Positions 9,001-15,524 of a stretch of DNA of 64,000 nt are shown in pieces; position 1 is the first letter of the stretch, and the number at the start of each line of letters is the position of its first letter. Source of the DNA: Shimia aestuarii. GTDB taxonomy: Bacteria > Pseudomonadota > Alphaproteobacteria > Rhodobacterales > Rhodobacteraceae. The DNA lies in the NCBI RefSeq assembly GCF_900114635.1, contig NZ_FOTQ01000006.1:203585-267584 (forward strand), given 5' to 3'. Position numbers and translations under genes: made by a program. Under the pieces are notes generated by a model that was not told where the DNA came from, made no database searches, and saw only the letters and a program-made list of their open reading frames with translations.

Positions 9001-10064
9001 ACGGCACCTTGCGAAATGAGGCCGCGGGCGACCTCCTGAAAACTGGCGGCTTGTGCACTGTCGGGGGCGGACACAACGATAGGCGCGCCGCCATCGGCAG
9101 CAACCCGGATATCCAGATGCAACGGGATTTCGGCGAGCAGCGGGACGCCGAGTTTTTCCGCTTCGTGGGCGACTCCGCCTTGCCCAAACACGTGTTCTTC
9201 GTGACCACAGGACGAACAGATATGGGTCGACATGTTCTCGATCATACCTAGGATGGGTACGTTCAGTTGGCGGAACATATCTATGCCCTTTCGGGCATCC
9301 AGGAGCGCCACATCCTGTGGCGTGGACACGATGATCGCGCCGTCGACATGTGCTTTCTGTGCCAGTGTCATCTGCACGTCCCCGGTGCCGGGCGGCAGGT
9401 CGACAAGCAAGACATCGAGCGCCCCCCATTGCACCTGCATCATCATTTGCTGGAGGGCTCGCATCAGCATTGGCCCCCTCCAGACAACAGCCTGATCGTC
9501 GTTGGTCATCAAGCCGATCGACATCATCGTCACGCCATGGTTGCGCATGGGAAGGATGGTCTTGCCATCGGGGCTAGAGGGACGACCGGAGACACCTAGC
9601 ATCCGAGGCTGGCTAGGGCCGTAGACATCCGCGTCCAGCAGGCCGACACGTATTCCCTCAGCCGCCAATGCACAGGCAAGGTTGGCAGACAGAGTGGATT
9701 TGCCCACGCCGCCCTTGCCGCTAGCAATGGCGACAATCCGTGCCACCCCGGGGATTTTCTCAGGCCCCTGGGGTTCGGATTTTCGTGAGGGTTGGAGATC
9801 AGGCGGCGCTGATGGGTTGCTGTGGCCTGTCAAAACCACCGAAACACTCTCGACACCGCCAAGCGCGCTGATCGCGGCCTCCGCCTGCTCCCTGACAGGA
9901 ACATATGCGTCCGCTCTGGCCGGGTCGATTTCCATAACGAAACGCACGGTTCCGGAATCGACATTGAGGGCGCGCACGACGCCTGCCGAGACGATATCGC
10001 CGTGTCCGGTTGGATCGGTAATCTGTTTCAGAACGCCCAGAACGGCTTCTCGTGTAATCGCCAA
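8997..10064 (-). CDS. mrp: Mrp/ApbC-type iron-sulfur carrier ATPase
   Basis: 355 residues. An N-terminal MIP18/DUF59 domain (about 5-80) is followed by a Mrp/NBP35 P-loop ATPase with the deviant Walker A GKGGVGKS (116-123), GLLDADVYGPSQP, and a CxxC pair in STHICSSCGH that bridges a [4Fe-4S] cluster in the dimer. These proteins carry Fe-S clusters to target apoproteins in the cytoplasm. The genes around it encode proteins with many [4Fe-4S] sites (FdhA, FdhB and the four-cluster protein at 11066-13015), so a dedicated delivery role is plausible. It overlaps the ligase-like gene and follows DUF6494 by 3 bases. Confidence 0.9.
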   Translation of the reverse strand: MAITREAVLGVLKQITDPTGHGDIVSAGVVRALNVDSGTVRFVMEIDPARADAYVPVREQAEAAISALGGVESVSVVLTGHSNPSAPPDLQPSRKSEPQGPEKIPGVARIVAIASGKGGVGKSTLSANLACALAAEGIRVGLLDADVYGPSQPRMLGVSGRPSSPDGKTILPMRNHGVTMMSIGLMTNDDQAVVWRGPMLMRALQQMMMQVQWGALDVLLVDLPPGTGDVQMTLAQKAHVDGAIIVSTPQDVALLDARKGIDMFRQLNVPILGMIENMSTHICSSCGHEEHVFGQGGVAHEAEKLGVPLLAEIPLHLDIRVAADGGAPIVVSAPDSAQAASFQEVARGLISQGAV

Positions 10065-10067
10065 CGC

Positions 10068-10259
10068 TTAGTCCCGCCCCTTGATCGTTCCTGTTACGAC
10101 ATGTTCCAAGCCAAACCCTTCGATGGTGATAACGGCTTTGGCCGTAAATGATTTCCCCGAAGAATCCGCATTGCGCATGGCATCTTCGATGGCCTGCTGA
10201 GAGGTCACGCCGACCTGTTTCAGAAACTTGCGCATCGACATGTTGAAGTCATCGCTCAT
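10068..10259 (-). CDS. DUF6494-family small protein
   Basis: 63 residues (starts MSDDFNMSMRKFLKQVGVTS), soluble, function unknown. It resembles the DUF6494 family that accompanies mrp in rhodobacteral FDH loci. It is the first gene of the minus-strand group DUF6494-mrp-ligase-DUF6505 and lies 57 bases from the divergent cytochrome gene, so the intervening sequence must hold both promoters. An accessory role in cluster or cofactor insertion is inferred from context only. Confidence 0.7.
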   Translation of the reverse strand: MSDDFNMSMRKFLKQVGVTSQQAIEDAMRNADSSGKSFTAKAVITIEGFGLEHVVTGTIKGRD

Positions 10260-10281
10260 GGTCTGTCCTTTTCCGATTGTG

Positions 10282-10310
10282 TTGACGAAAGAAGATGCGA
10301 CTCCCTAACA
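10282..10310 (+). promoter_or_regulatory. Candidate sigma-70 promoter for the cytochrome gene
   Basis: TTGACG (10282-10287), a 17-base spacer and CTAACA (10305-10310), ending 6 bases before the ATG at 10317, which would make a very short leader. The -35 is good and the -10 poor. Confidence 0.3.
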
Positions 10311-10316
10311 TCGTTT

Positions 10317-11072
10317 ATGGCCCATTGGTTTCGCATGTCCATTCTGGCGTTGATTGCCTCGTTTTCGTGGGCGGGGCAGGGCGGCACGAATGAACGCATT
10401 TTCACGATGTCTGCTGCTCCGGAGATTGTCGAGAGCGGTCTCTTGCAGTTCATTTTGCCCCGGTTCTCGCTCAAGACACAGGTGCGTATTACACTCGTTC
10501 AGGCAGGGGAGGCGGCAGATGTGCGTCTTGGAGAGCATGGAAAACCAGTGTTTTCCCGGTTTGGTCGGATTTGGCGCATGCAGGTGCACAACTCCGGGCA
10601 TGGCGGCGTGCAAAAGTTCTCTGACTGGATCGCGTCCGACGTTGGTCGGAGCACGATCATAGCCTTTACTGTGGAGGGCTCCCAAGCGTTTTCTATCCCC
10701 GAGGAGGAGCAGGTTGAGGCTGTGGCCATCACGATGGACGGGAATGTCGACATGGGGCGCGAAGTCTCGCAGAGGATGTGTGGGCGCTGTCATGTAGTGG
10801 TGGCGGAGGATCGGATGAACGCCATTGGCTCGACGCCGTCCTTTTTTGCCCTGCGCGGTCTGCCGGACTGGAACGAGAGGTTCGCAGCATTCTATGCCCT
10901 GAACCCGCATCCCGCATTCACGCAGGTGGCCGAGGTTACACCGCCCTTCGCACAAGATCGCCCATCGCCCATCGTGCCATTGGAGATGACGCTTGAACAA
11001 GTCGAGGCGGTTCTTGCCTATGTCTCTTTGCTTAAGCCTGCCGATCTTGGGGCGCCGTTGGAACATCAGTGA
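10317..11072 (+). CDS. Periplasmic cytochrome c with a reduced TupA-like N-terminal region
   Basis: 251 residues with an N-terminal signal sequence (hydrophobic 7-19). A single haem c site CGRCH (155-159) lies in a C-terminal domain whose last helix is TLEQVEAVLAYVSLL. Residues ~27-130 are not cytochrome-like. They resemble the two ends of the neighbouring TupA: SGLLQFILPRF...LVQAGEAADVRLGEHG against SGLSDILLPAI...LVVGTGQALRLGEAG, and FSDWIASD...VEGSQAF against LENWLVSD...INGETLF, with the middle of TupA missing. This suggests a solute-binding-like domain joined to an electron carrier. The gene converges on the [4Fe-4S] protein gene with a 7-base overlap. It may accept electrons from FDH, or sense or bind an oxyanion; neither is shown. 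Confidence 0.75.
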   Translation: MAHWFRMSILALIASFSWAGQGGTNERIFTMSAAPEIVESGLLQFILPRFSLKTQVRITLVQAGEAADVRLGEHGKPVFSRFGRIWRMQVHNSGHGGVQKFSDWIASDVGRSTIIAFTVEGSQAFSIPEEEQVEAVAITMDGNVDMGREVSQRMCGRCHVVVAEDRMNAIGSTPSFFALRGLPDWNERFAAFYALNPHPAFTQVAEVTPPFAQDRPSPIVPLEMTLEQVEAVLAYVSLLKPADLGAPLEHQ

Positions 11073-13015
11073 TCGCGCCGTTTGCTGAGGTAGTCGTCGG
11101 TTGTGCGGGGTTTGGGGCGCTCTCCCCCGGCAAACGGGTTGTTTTGGGCGTGGTATTGCGCACTTACGCGGCAGTTGTCGCACATCTGGATCATCCTGGC
11201 GGCTTCGGGGCTCTGGAACATACCATGCTTACCCGCCAGTTTTTCTGTAATCTTGTCGATTGTGGACTTGACGCCAAACAGGGCACCGCATTCGATGCAA
11301 GCAAAGGGTTCTTCTTCGTTCAGGACCACTTGCTCCAGCGCCGAGTTTGTGAGGTTCATCCGCGGCTCGTAGGTGATTGCGTTTTCAGGACAAACCCGAG
11401 CGCAAAGGCCACATTGAAGGCATGCATCTTCTTGAAACCGCAATTGGGGCAGGTCGGGATTGTCTCCAAGAGCGCCGGAGGGACAAAGCGAAATGCAGGA
11501 GAGGCAGAGCGTGCACGCATCGGTATCCACGAGCACCGCGCCGTAAGGTGCGCCTTGAGGCAAGGGCAGAATTTCGGCATCCGGTTGTAAGGCCTTTGTG
11601 GCAGTGCGTGCGATTTGACGTCGCGTGCCCATGGGACGCGACGGAATTTTCAGAGCATCGACACCGCTCGGTGCAAAGAGTGTCTTCGACAAAATGTCCG
11701 GATCCTGGGTGTCAATCATGCGAATGGCTTTGCCCGAAAGGGCGGTCGCCAGATCGATCTCGGATTGCATGATGTCCCGATCGGTCTTTGGGGTTGGGTG
11801 GATGTTAATGTCTGCGAATCCGGCAGCGAGAGCGGCCAGCATTTCCGAGTGGCCGATGGTGTTGAGTGCTTCAACTTCCAGAGGAATGACATTGGCCGGC
11901 AGTCCTTGCCCGAAACGGGCGGATACACGGATCAACTCTGCCCCGTCAGCACCAATTATCAATAGCCTCGGCTCGACGCCGCCCGCGTCGAGATACGCTT
12001 TGGCCAACGTTTGCAAGCGGCGGATGGTTTGGTCTACCGCGGGGGCATCATATGCAATCGCACCGGAAGGGCACAACGAGGAGCAGGCACCGCAGCCTGC
12101 GCAAATCATCGGGTCGATCGAAACATGTTCGCCAGAGGGTGTGATAGCCCCTGTCGGGCATGCGTCAATGCAGCGCGTGCAGCCCGTTTGTTCGGCCCGC
12201 GAGTATGCACAAAGCAGTGGTTCGGTGCGGACATAAAGCGGCTTCTCGAAGGTACCGACCATGTGCGACGCGTCAAGAATGGCGCGCGCCACCGCAGTTG
12301 CACTTTTCGGGTCGGCCCGAAAATACCCCTCGCGTTTTTCGGGAGCTGGAAACAGGGGGGGGGTTCCGCGCAGATCTAAAATAACATCGCACTTCGATTT
12401 CGCGTTGTTCTTTGGAGATGTGAAAGCCCACTGGCCTCCGCCGTGTGTAACCATTTGGCAAAAGCCGTCAATTGTGACGTCGAAGTTCCCGAGTGCGCCT
12501 TGGGCGGTTTTTAGATGCCCCCGAACTACGTCATAATCGCGGGTGAACGGGACAGAGGTATCGTCTTCGATTAGTACCGTTACGCTTAGGTAGTTCTTGA
12601 GTTGTTCTGCCGCCAACATCGCAGGTTCCTCGGAACCTAGGATCAGGCATAGCCCCTCTGAAATCACGTCAACGGACTTGGCAGCAGGGATCGAGAGGGA
12701 GGCTTCGGCGACCAGTGCGGTCATTTTGGGTATTCTTGACCCGGTGTCTGCACTCCAACCCGCGCGATCTCGCAGGTCGAGGAAGGCAGGTAAGGGGGCT
12801 CCCAAACCGTCGGCCATTTCTTCGAAAAGGGCGGTTTCCTGGCCGCAACAAAAAATTGCATCACCTGCGGACAATGCCCTTACCGCGTCTTGCTGCTGGT
12901 CCTGACAAAGGGATGTATGGACGCGGGAGCAAGGGAGACCGGTGGCCTGTGACAGGGCGTCGGAGTCTATGGGGTTCGTGCCGCAACAGTCACATAAAAT
13001 CAGTGTCTTAGTCAT
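11066..13015 (-). CDS. Large protein with four ferredoxin-type [4Fe-4S] sites
   Basis: 649 residues, cytoplasmic (no signal peptide). Four CxxCxxxC(P) clusters occur as two pairs: C279-C286 and C305-C315, then C501-C511 and C532-C542, each ending CPTG, CPSG or CPEN. Between the pairs is a region like the HdrA/CoB-CoM or FdhB-associated delta domain (LLIIGADGAELIRVSA). Extra cysteines lie at the N-terminus (CDCCG) and C-terminus (CIECG, CDNC). It resembles the '4Fe-4S binding protein' regularly seen in rhodobacteral FDH loci. Roles as an electron conduit or in FDH maturation are both possible. It is transcribed away from the main fdh operon out of the same gap. Confidence 0.8.
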   Translation of the reverse strand: MTKTLILCDCCGTNPIDSDALSQATGLPCSRVHTSLCQDQQQDAVRALSAGDAIFCCGQETALFEEMADGLGAPLPAFLDLRDRAGWSADTGSRIPKMTALVAEASLSIPAAKSVDVISEGLCLILGSEEPAMLAAEQLKNYLSVTVLIEDDTSVPFTRDYDVVRGHLKTAQGALGNFDVTIDGFCQMVTHGGGQWAFTSPKNNAKSKCDVILDLRGTPPLFPAPEKREGYFRADPKSATAVARAILDASHMVGTFEKPLYVRTEPLLCAYSRAEQTGCTRCIDACPTGAITPSGEHVSIDPMICAGCGACSSLCPSGAIAYDAPAVDQTIRRLQTLAKAYLDAGGVEPRLLIIGADGAELIRVSARFGQGLPANVIPLEVEALNTIGHSEMLAALAAGFADINIHPTPKTDRDIMQSEIDLATALSGKAIRMIDTQDPDILSKTLFAPSGVDALKIPSRPMGTRRQIARTATKALQPDAEILPLPQGAPYGAVLVDTDACTLCLSCISLCPSGALGDNPDLPQLRFQEDACLQCGLCARVCPENAITYEPRMNLTNSALEQVVLNEEEPFACIECGALFGVKSTIDKITEKLAGKHGMFQSPEAARMIQMCDNCRVSAQYHAQNNPFAGGERPKPRTTDDYLSKRRDH

Positions 13016-13271
13016 GTTATCCCAGCGTGTATTGTTGGTTGGTTAGACGCGAGTTTTGCGCTGAACCGACTTCAGACTAGGCATGATTCTGCGAGGCGGT
13101 AAACCAGAATTCGAAGAGGCTTTTTGGTTTAAGCAATGCGATCCGGAAGCCTGATTCGGACGATTCGAGGGGAGTATCTTTAGCTGATTGTTTTAGTCGG
13201 AATGGACAAAACGACCGCGCAACTGTCTGGCTGAATGCCATGCTGCCCAATTTGACCGGAAAGCCGTCAAA

Positions 13272-13286
13272 GTGCGAGTCACGCAC
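13272..13286. promoter_or_regulatory. Dyad GTGCG-N5-CGCAC before the fdh operon
   Basis: Perfect 5-bp inverted repeat with a 5-base centre (AGTCA). Its spacing is that of NtrC-type sites (TGCAC-N5-GTGCA), though the sequence differs. It is centred about 20 bases upstream of a candidate -35 box, a common place for an activator that works with sigma-70 polymerase. The NtrC-like regulator at 21733-23073 is the obvious candidate to bind it. Confidence 0.35.
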
Positions 13287-13299
13287 ACTTCTCGCTTTA

Positions 13300-13328
13300 T
13301 TGAAGAGTGGCCATTGGGCAGTTTTAGA
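13300..13328 (+). promoter_or_regulatory. Candidate sigma-70 promoter of the fdh operon
   Basis: TTGAAG (13300-13305), a 17-base spacer, TTTAGA (13323-13328). The -10 is weak, as expected for an activated promoter. No TGGCAC-N5-TTGC sigma-54 element was found in this gap by eye. Confidence 0.3.
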
Positions 13329-13387
13329 AAGACTAATAGAGCAAGGTCCTGGGGAATGTGATCTACAATTCGGGAAAGTTCGAAGCG

Positions 13388-13927
13388 ATGCCGATGGGCA
13401 TCGTGCTGCGGCGGCGGCCCGGTGCAACCCGGTGGGCGGCGTGGAGCTGGCGTGTTTCAGATGTTCTCCCGGGCGCGTCAGGTGCAGAGTGGCGTCTTTT
13501 GCGCGAAGAGGGGGGTATCCGCGAGTTTCACGCAGCAACCCTTCCGTTGGAATTGCACAGAGCTGATACCGATTCATACTTGCACGGGCTGAACGCACAG
13601 GTGCCCTGCTTGTATGTCGTGATGCGTGAGGCCGATGAAATGCCTCATCCCTTCGAGCTGGTTTTGGTGACCGCGTCACCCTACGAAGCGCAGGACTATG
13701 CCGACAATGGCGAGGACATTGTCGAAAAGGTCGCCATGCCTCAGAGCGTGTTTGCGTGGGTCCAAGGGTTTGTTGATCAGCATCACAGAGAAGAGGCATT
13801 CAAGAAACGCAAGCGCGACAAGAAGGACATCACGTTGACATCTGATGGCGTTGGCGATGCGCGCATCCGTCAGTTGGTCGACGTTTATCGTTCGCCGGCT
13901 CTTGCCAAAAAGGAGCGTTTACAATGA
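13388..13927 (+). CDS. DUF3305 protein, FDH accessory
   Basis: 179 residues from the ATG at 13388; a GTG at 13358 would add ten residues that do not look conserved. The start MPMGIVLRRRPGATRWAAWSWRV matches the family N-terminus, where most members begin MP(L/M)GVV-like. No signal peptide or cofactor motif is visible. DUF3305 and DUF3306 genes sit in a fixed order before TorD-type chaperones and fdhA in Rhodobacterales, so a cytoplasmic assembly role is inferred. It is the first gene of the main operon, and its stop overlaps the DUF3306 start (ATGA). The C-terminal third is basic (FKKRKRDKKD). Confidence 0.8.
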   Translation: MPMGIVLRRRPGATRWAAWSWRVSDVLPGASGAEWRLLREEGGIREFHAATLPLELHRADTDSYLHGLNAQVPCLYVVMREADEMPHPFELVLVTASPYEAQDYADNGEDIVEKVAMPQSVFAWVQGFVDQHHREEAFKKRKRDKKDITLTSDGVGDARIRQLVDVYRSPALAKKERLQ

Positions 13928-14547
13928 GCCGTGGAGACTTCTGGTCGCGGCGCATGGCTGCTGTGGAAGCGGAGCAGCTTGCGGAAGAGCGCGCGCTTGC
14001 CGAAGAGGCCGTGGCCGAGCGGGATTTGGCGCTGGCTGAAAAGGCGGACGAAGAAATTCTCGAAGAATTGGGGCTGCCCGACCCGGACACGCTCTCGGAG
14101 GGGGATGACTTCACGGCGTTCCTGACAGAAAGAGTTCCCGCGCGATTGAAAAACCTAGCGCTGCGGCGCCTGTGGACGACAAACCCGGTATTGGCAAATG
14201 TCGACGGGTTGGTCGACTACGGCGAAGATTTTACCGACGCGGGCAACGTTATCGAGAACCTCCAGACAGCCTATCAGGTTGGCAAGGGCATGACTGCGCA
14301 TGTCGAAGCGCTGATGCGCGGGGAAGAGGTGGTGGTCGTCGCTGACGCCGAAGAGCTAGACGAAGCTCTGGAGCCTGAGGGCGAAGAGGTGCGCGCCCTT
14401 GCTTTGGCTTCAGAGGACAGTGCGAGCGCCGCCGCGGTCGAGATGGGCGTCGCCGCCGATGAGATAGAAGACATTTCAGGCATCGCGGCGATGCGGGCGC
14501 CAAGACGGATGCGGTTTTCGTTTAACGAAACCGAGGCAAGCGCATGA
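13924..14547 (+). CDS. DUF3306 protein, FDH accessory
   Basis: 207 residues. It starts MSRGDFWSRRMAAVEAE, the DUF3306 family opening, then runs into an Ala/Glu-rich helical, probably coiled-coil, stretch (about 12-45). The conserved core follows (LKNLALRRLWTTNPVLANVDGLVDYGEDF), then a long acidic low-complexity tail. No membrane segment or metal motif is seen. Coupled by ATGA overlaps both to DUF3305 upstream and to the TorD-like gene downstream. The acidic nature would suit a chaperone-like partner of FDH; the function is not established. Confidence 0.8.
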   Translation: MSRGDFWSRRMAAVEAEQLAEERALAEEAVAERDLALAEKADEEILEELGLPDPDTLSEGDDFTAFLTERVPARLKNLALRRLWTTNPVLANVDGLVDYGEDFTDAGNVIENLQTAYQVGKGMTAHVEALMRGEEVVVVADAEELDEALEPEGEEVRALALASEDSASAAAVEMGVAADEIEDISGIAAMRAPRRMRFSFNETEASA

Positions 14548-15170
14548 ATGGAGAAAGCCAGATGACGGCAACCGCAATTTCAGAAAATGTGGCACAGGAA
14601 GATCGCCTTCGCGCGGATCTTTACAATTTTCTGGGTCTGCTGCTGGCTGGACCTCCGGATGAGTTGCTGCTTGCACAAACGGCCGATTTGGCAGGCGATG
14701 AAAGCCCACTTGGGGTGGCAATCAACGCGCTTGCGAAGATTGCAAAACTGTCCAAGCCGAAGACTGTTGAGCGCGAGTTCAACAAGCTGTTCATTGGTCT
14801 GGGGCGGGGCGAGTTGCTGCCCTATGCCAGTTACTATCTCACGGGATTCCTGAACGAGAAACCGCTGGCTACCCTGCGCCAAGACATGAACGCGCGCGGA
14901 TTAAACCGTGCAGAGAATGTCTATGAGCCTGAGGACAATGTCGCTTCGCTCATGGAAATGATGGGCGCTCTGATCGTGGGGCGGTTCGGGACACCTGCAC
15001 CGCTCAGCGATCAGAAGACCTTTTTCAATCGCCACATCGCCACGTGGGCGGGGCATTTCTATTCGGATCTAGAAGCTGCCGAAAACTCGGTCTTCTATGC
15101 ATCGGTTGGCGCTGTCGGCCGAGTGTTCATGGAGATCGAGACCGAAGGCTTTCGGATGAGCGCGGGCTAG
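14544..15170 (+). CDS. TorD/DmsD-family chaperone for FDH
   Basis: 208 residues, all-helical TorD-like (redox enzyme maturation protein). Family features are LYNFLGLLLAGPPDELL near the N-terminus, EFNKLFIGLGRGELLPYASYYLTGFL, and YEPEDNVASLMEMMGALI, the E-P-D-H-type motif with N where H is common. These proteins bind the Tat signal of a molybdo/tungsto-enzyme and hold it for cofactor insertion. The client is presumably FdhA, encoded 354 bases downstream. The ATG at 14544 is in the ATGA overlap; an internal ATG at 14562 is possible. Confidence 0.85.
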   Translation: MNGESQMTATAISENVAQEDRLRADLYNFLGLLLAGPPDELLLAQTADLAGDESPLGVAINALAKIAKLSKPKTVEREFNKLFIGLGRGELLPYASYYLTGFLNEKPLATLRQDMNARGLNRAENVYEPEDNVASLMEMMGALIVGRFGTPAPLSDQKTFFNRHIATWAGHFYSDLEAAENSVFYASVGAVGRVFMEIETEGFRMSAG

Positions 15171-15223
15171 TTCCGCAAACATGGCGGGCAACCGCCACCC
15201 ACCAAAGAGGGGAGGACTCTCAC

Positions 15224-15415
15224 ATGGCAAAGAAGACCGAGGATGGCACCAGCCGCCGCGATTTTCTGAAAATGGCCGCGACAACAGCGCCTGCTGCAGC
15301 AGTCGCGATTGCGGCCACAGGGGGCACGGCGGAAGCCGCAGAACCTGACCTGTCATCGGACAAGATGCAGGATACCGCGCATACCCGCGCCTACTACGAC
15401 AGCGCCCGTTTCTAA
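15224..15415 (+). CDS. Small Tat-signal protein of the FDH locus
   Basis: 63 residues: a twin-arginine motif (SRRDFLKMA), a hydrophobic Ala-rich core and an AEA cleavage-like site, leaving a mature part of only about 25 residues (DLSSDKM...YYDSARF). GAGGACT-type ribosome-binding sequence precedes the ATG. Small 'Tat signal' proteins of this kind recur directly before fdhA in related loci. It could be a non-enzymatic export partner or a small FDH subunit; the mature peptide has no cysteines or other cofactor ligands. Confidence 0.75.
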   Translation: MAKKTEDGTSRRDFLKMAATTAPAAAVAIAATGGTAEAAEPDLSSDKMQDTAHTRAYYDSARF

Positions 15416-15524
15416 AGATACGGACGAAGTCCCCTGCCAAAGGCGACTGGTTGCGTGACGCCCGACTGCCCAAGGTTTTCGTTAACCCAGCTACGTCCCG
15501 AATGGGACAGCAAGGGAGGATAAA

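Larger units (their letters stand above)
13016..13387. other. Divergent control region of the FDH island
   Basis: 372 bases without a recognisable gene between the minus-strand [4Fe-4S] protein and the plus-strand DUF3305 gene. It should hold both promoters; the plus-strand candidate and a dyad are listed separately. Confidence 0.6.

Noticed and set aside
8296..9429. Extended start for the ligase-like gene
   Set aside because: The extension lies inside mrp in another frame, whereas the ATG at 9000 gives a normal ATGA overlap and a family-like N-terminus.
13286..13388. Sigma-54 promoter before the fdh operon
   Set aside because: The nearest GG...GC pair (TGGCCATTGGGC) has 7 instead of 10 bases between the elements.
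13077..13799. Minus-strand frame over the fdh control region and DUF3305
   Set aside because: Covers a conserved plus-strand gene and has no family features.
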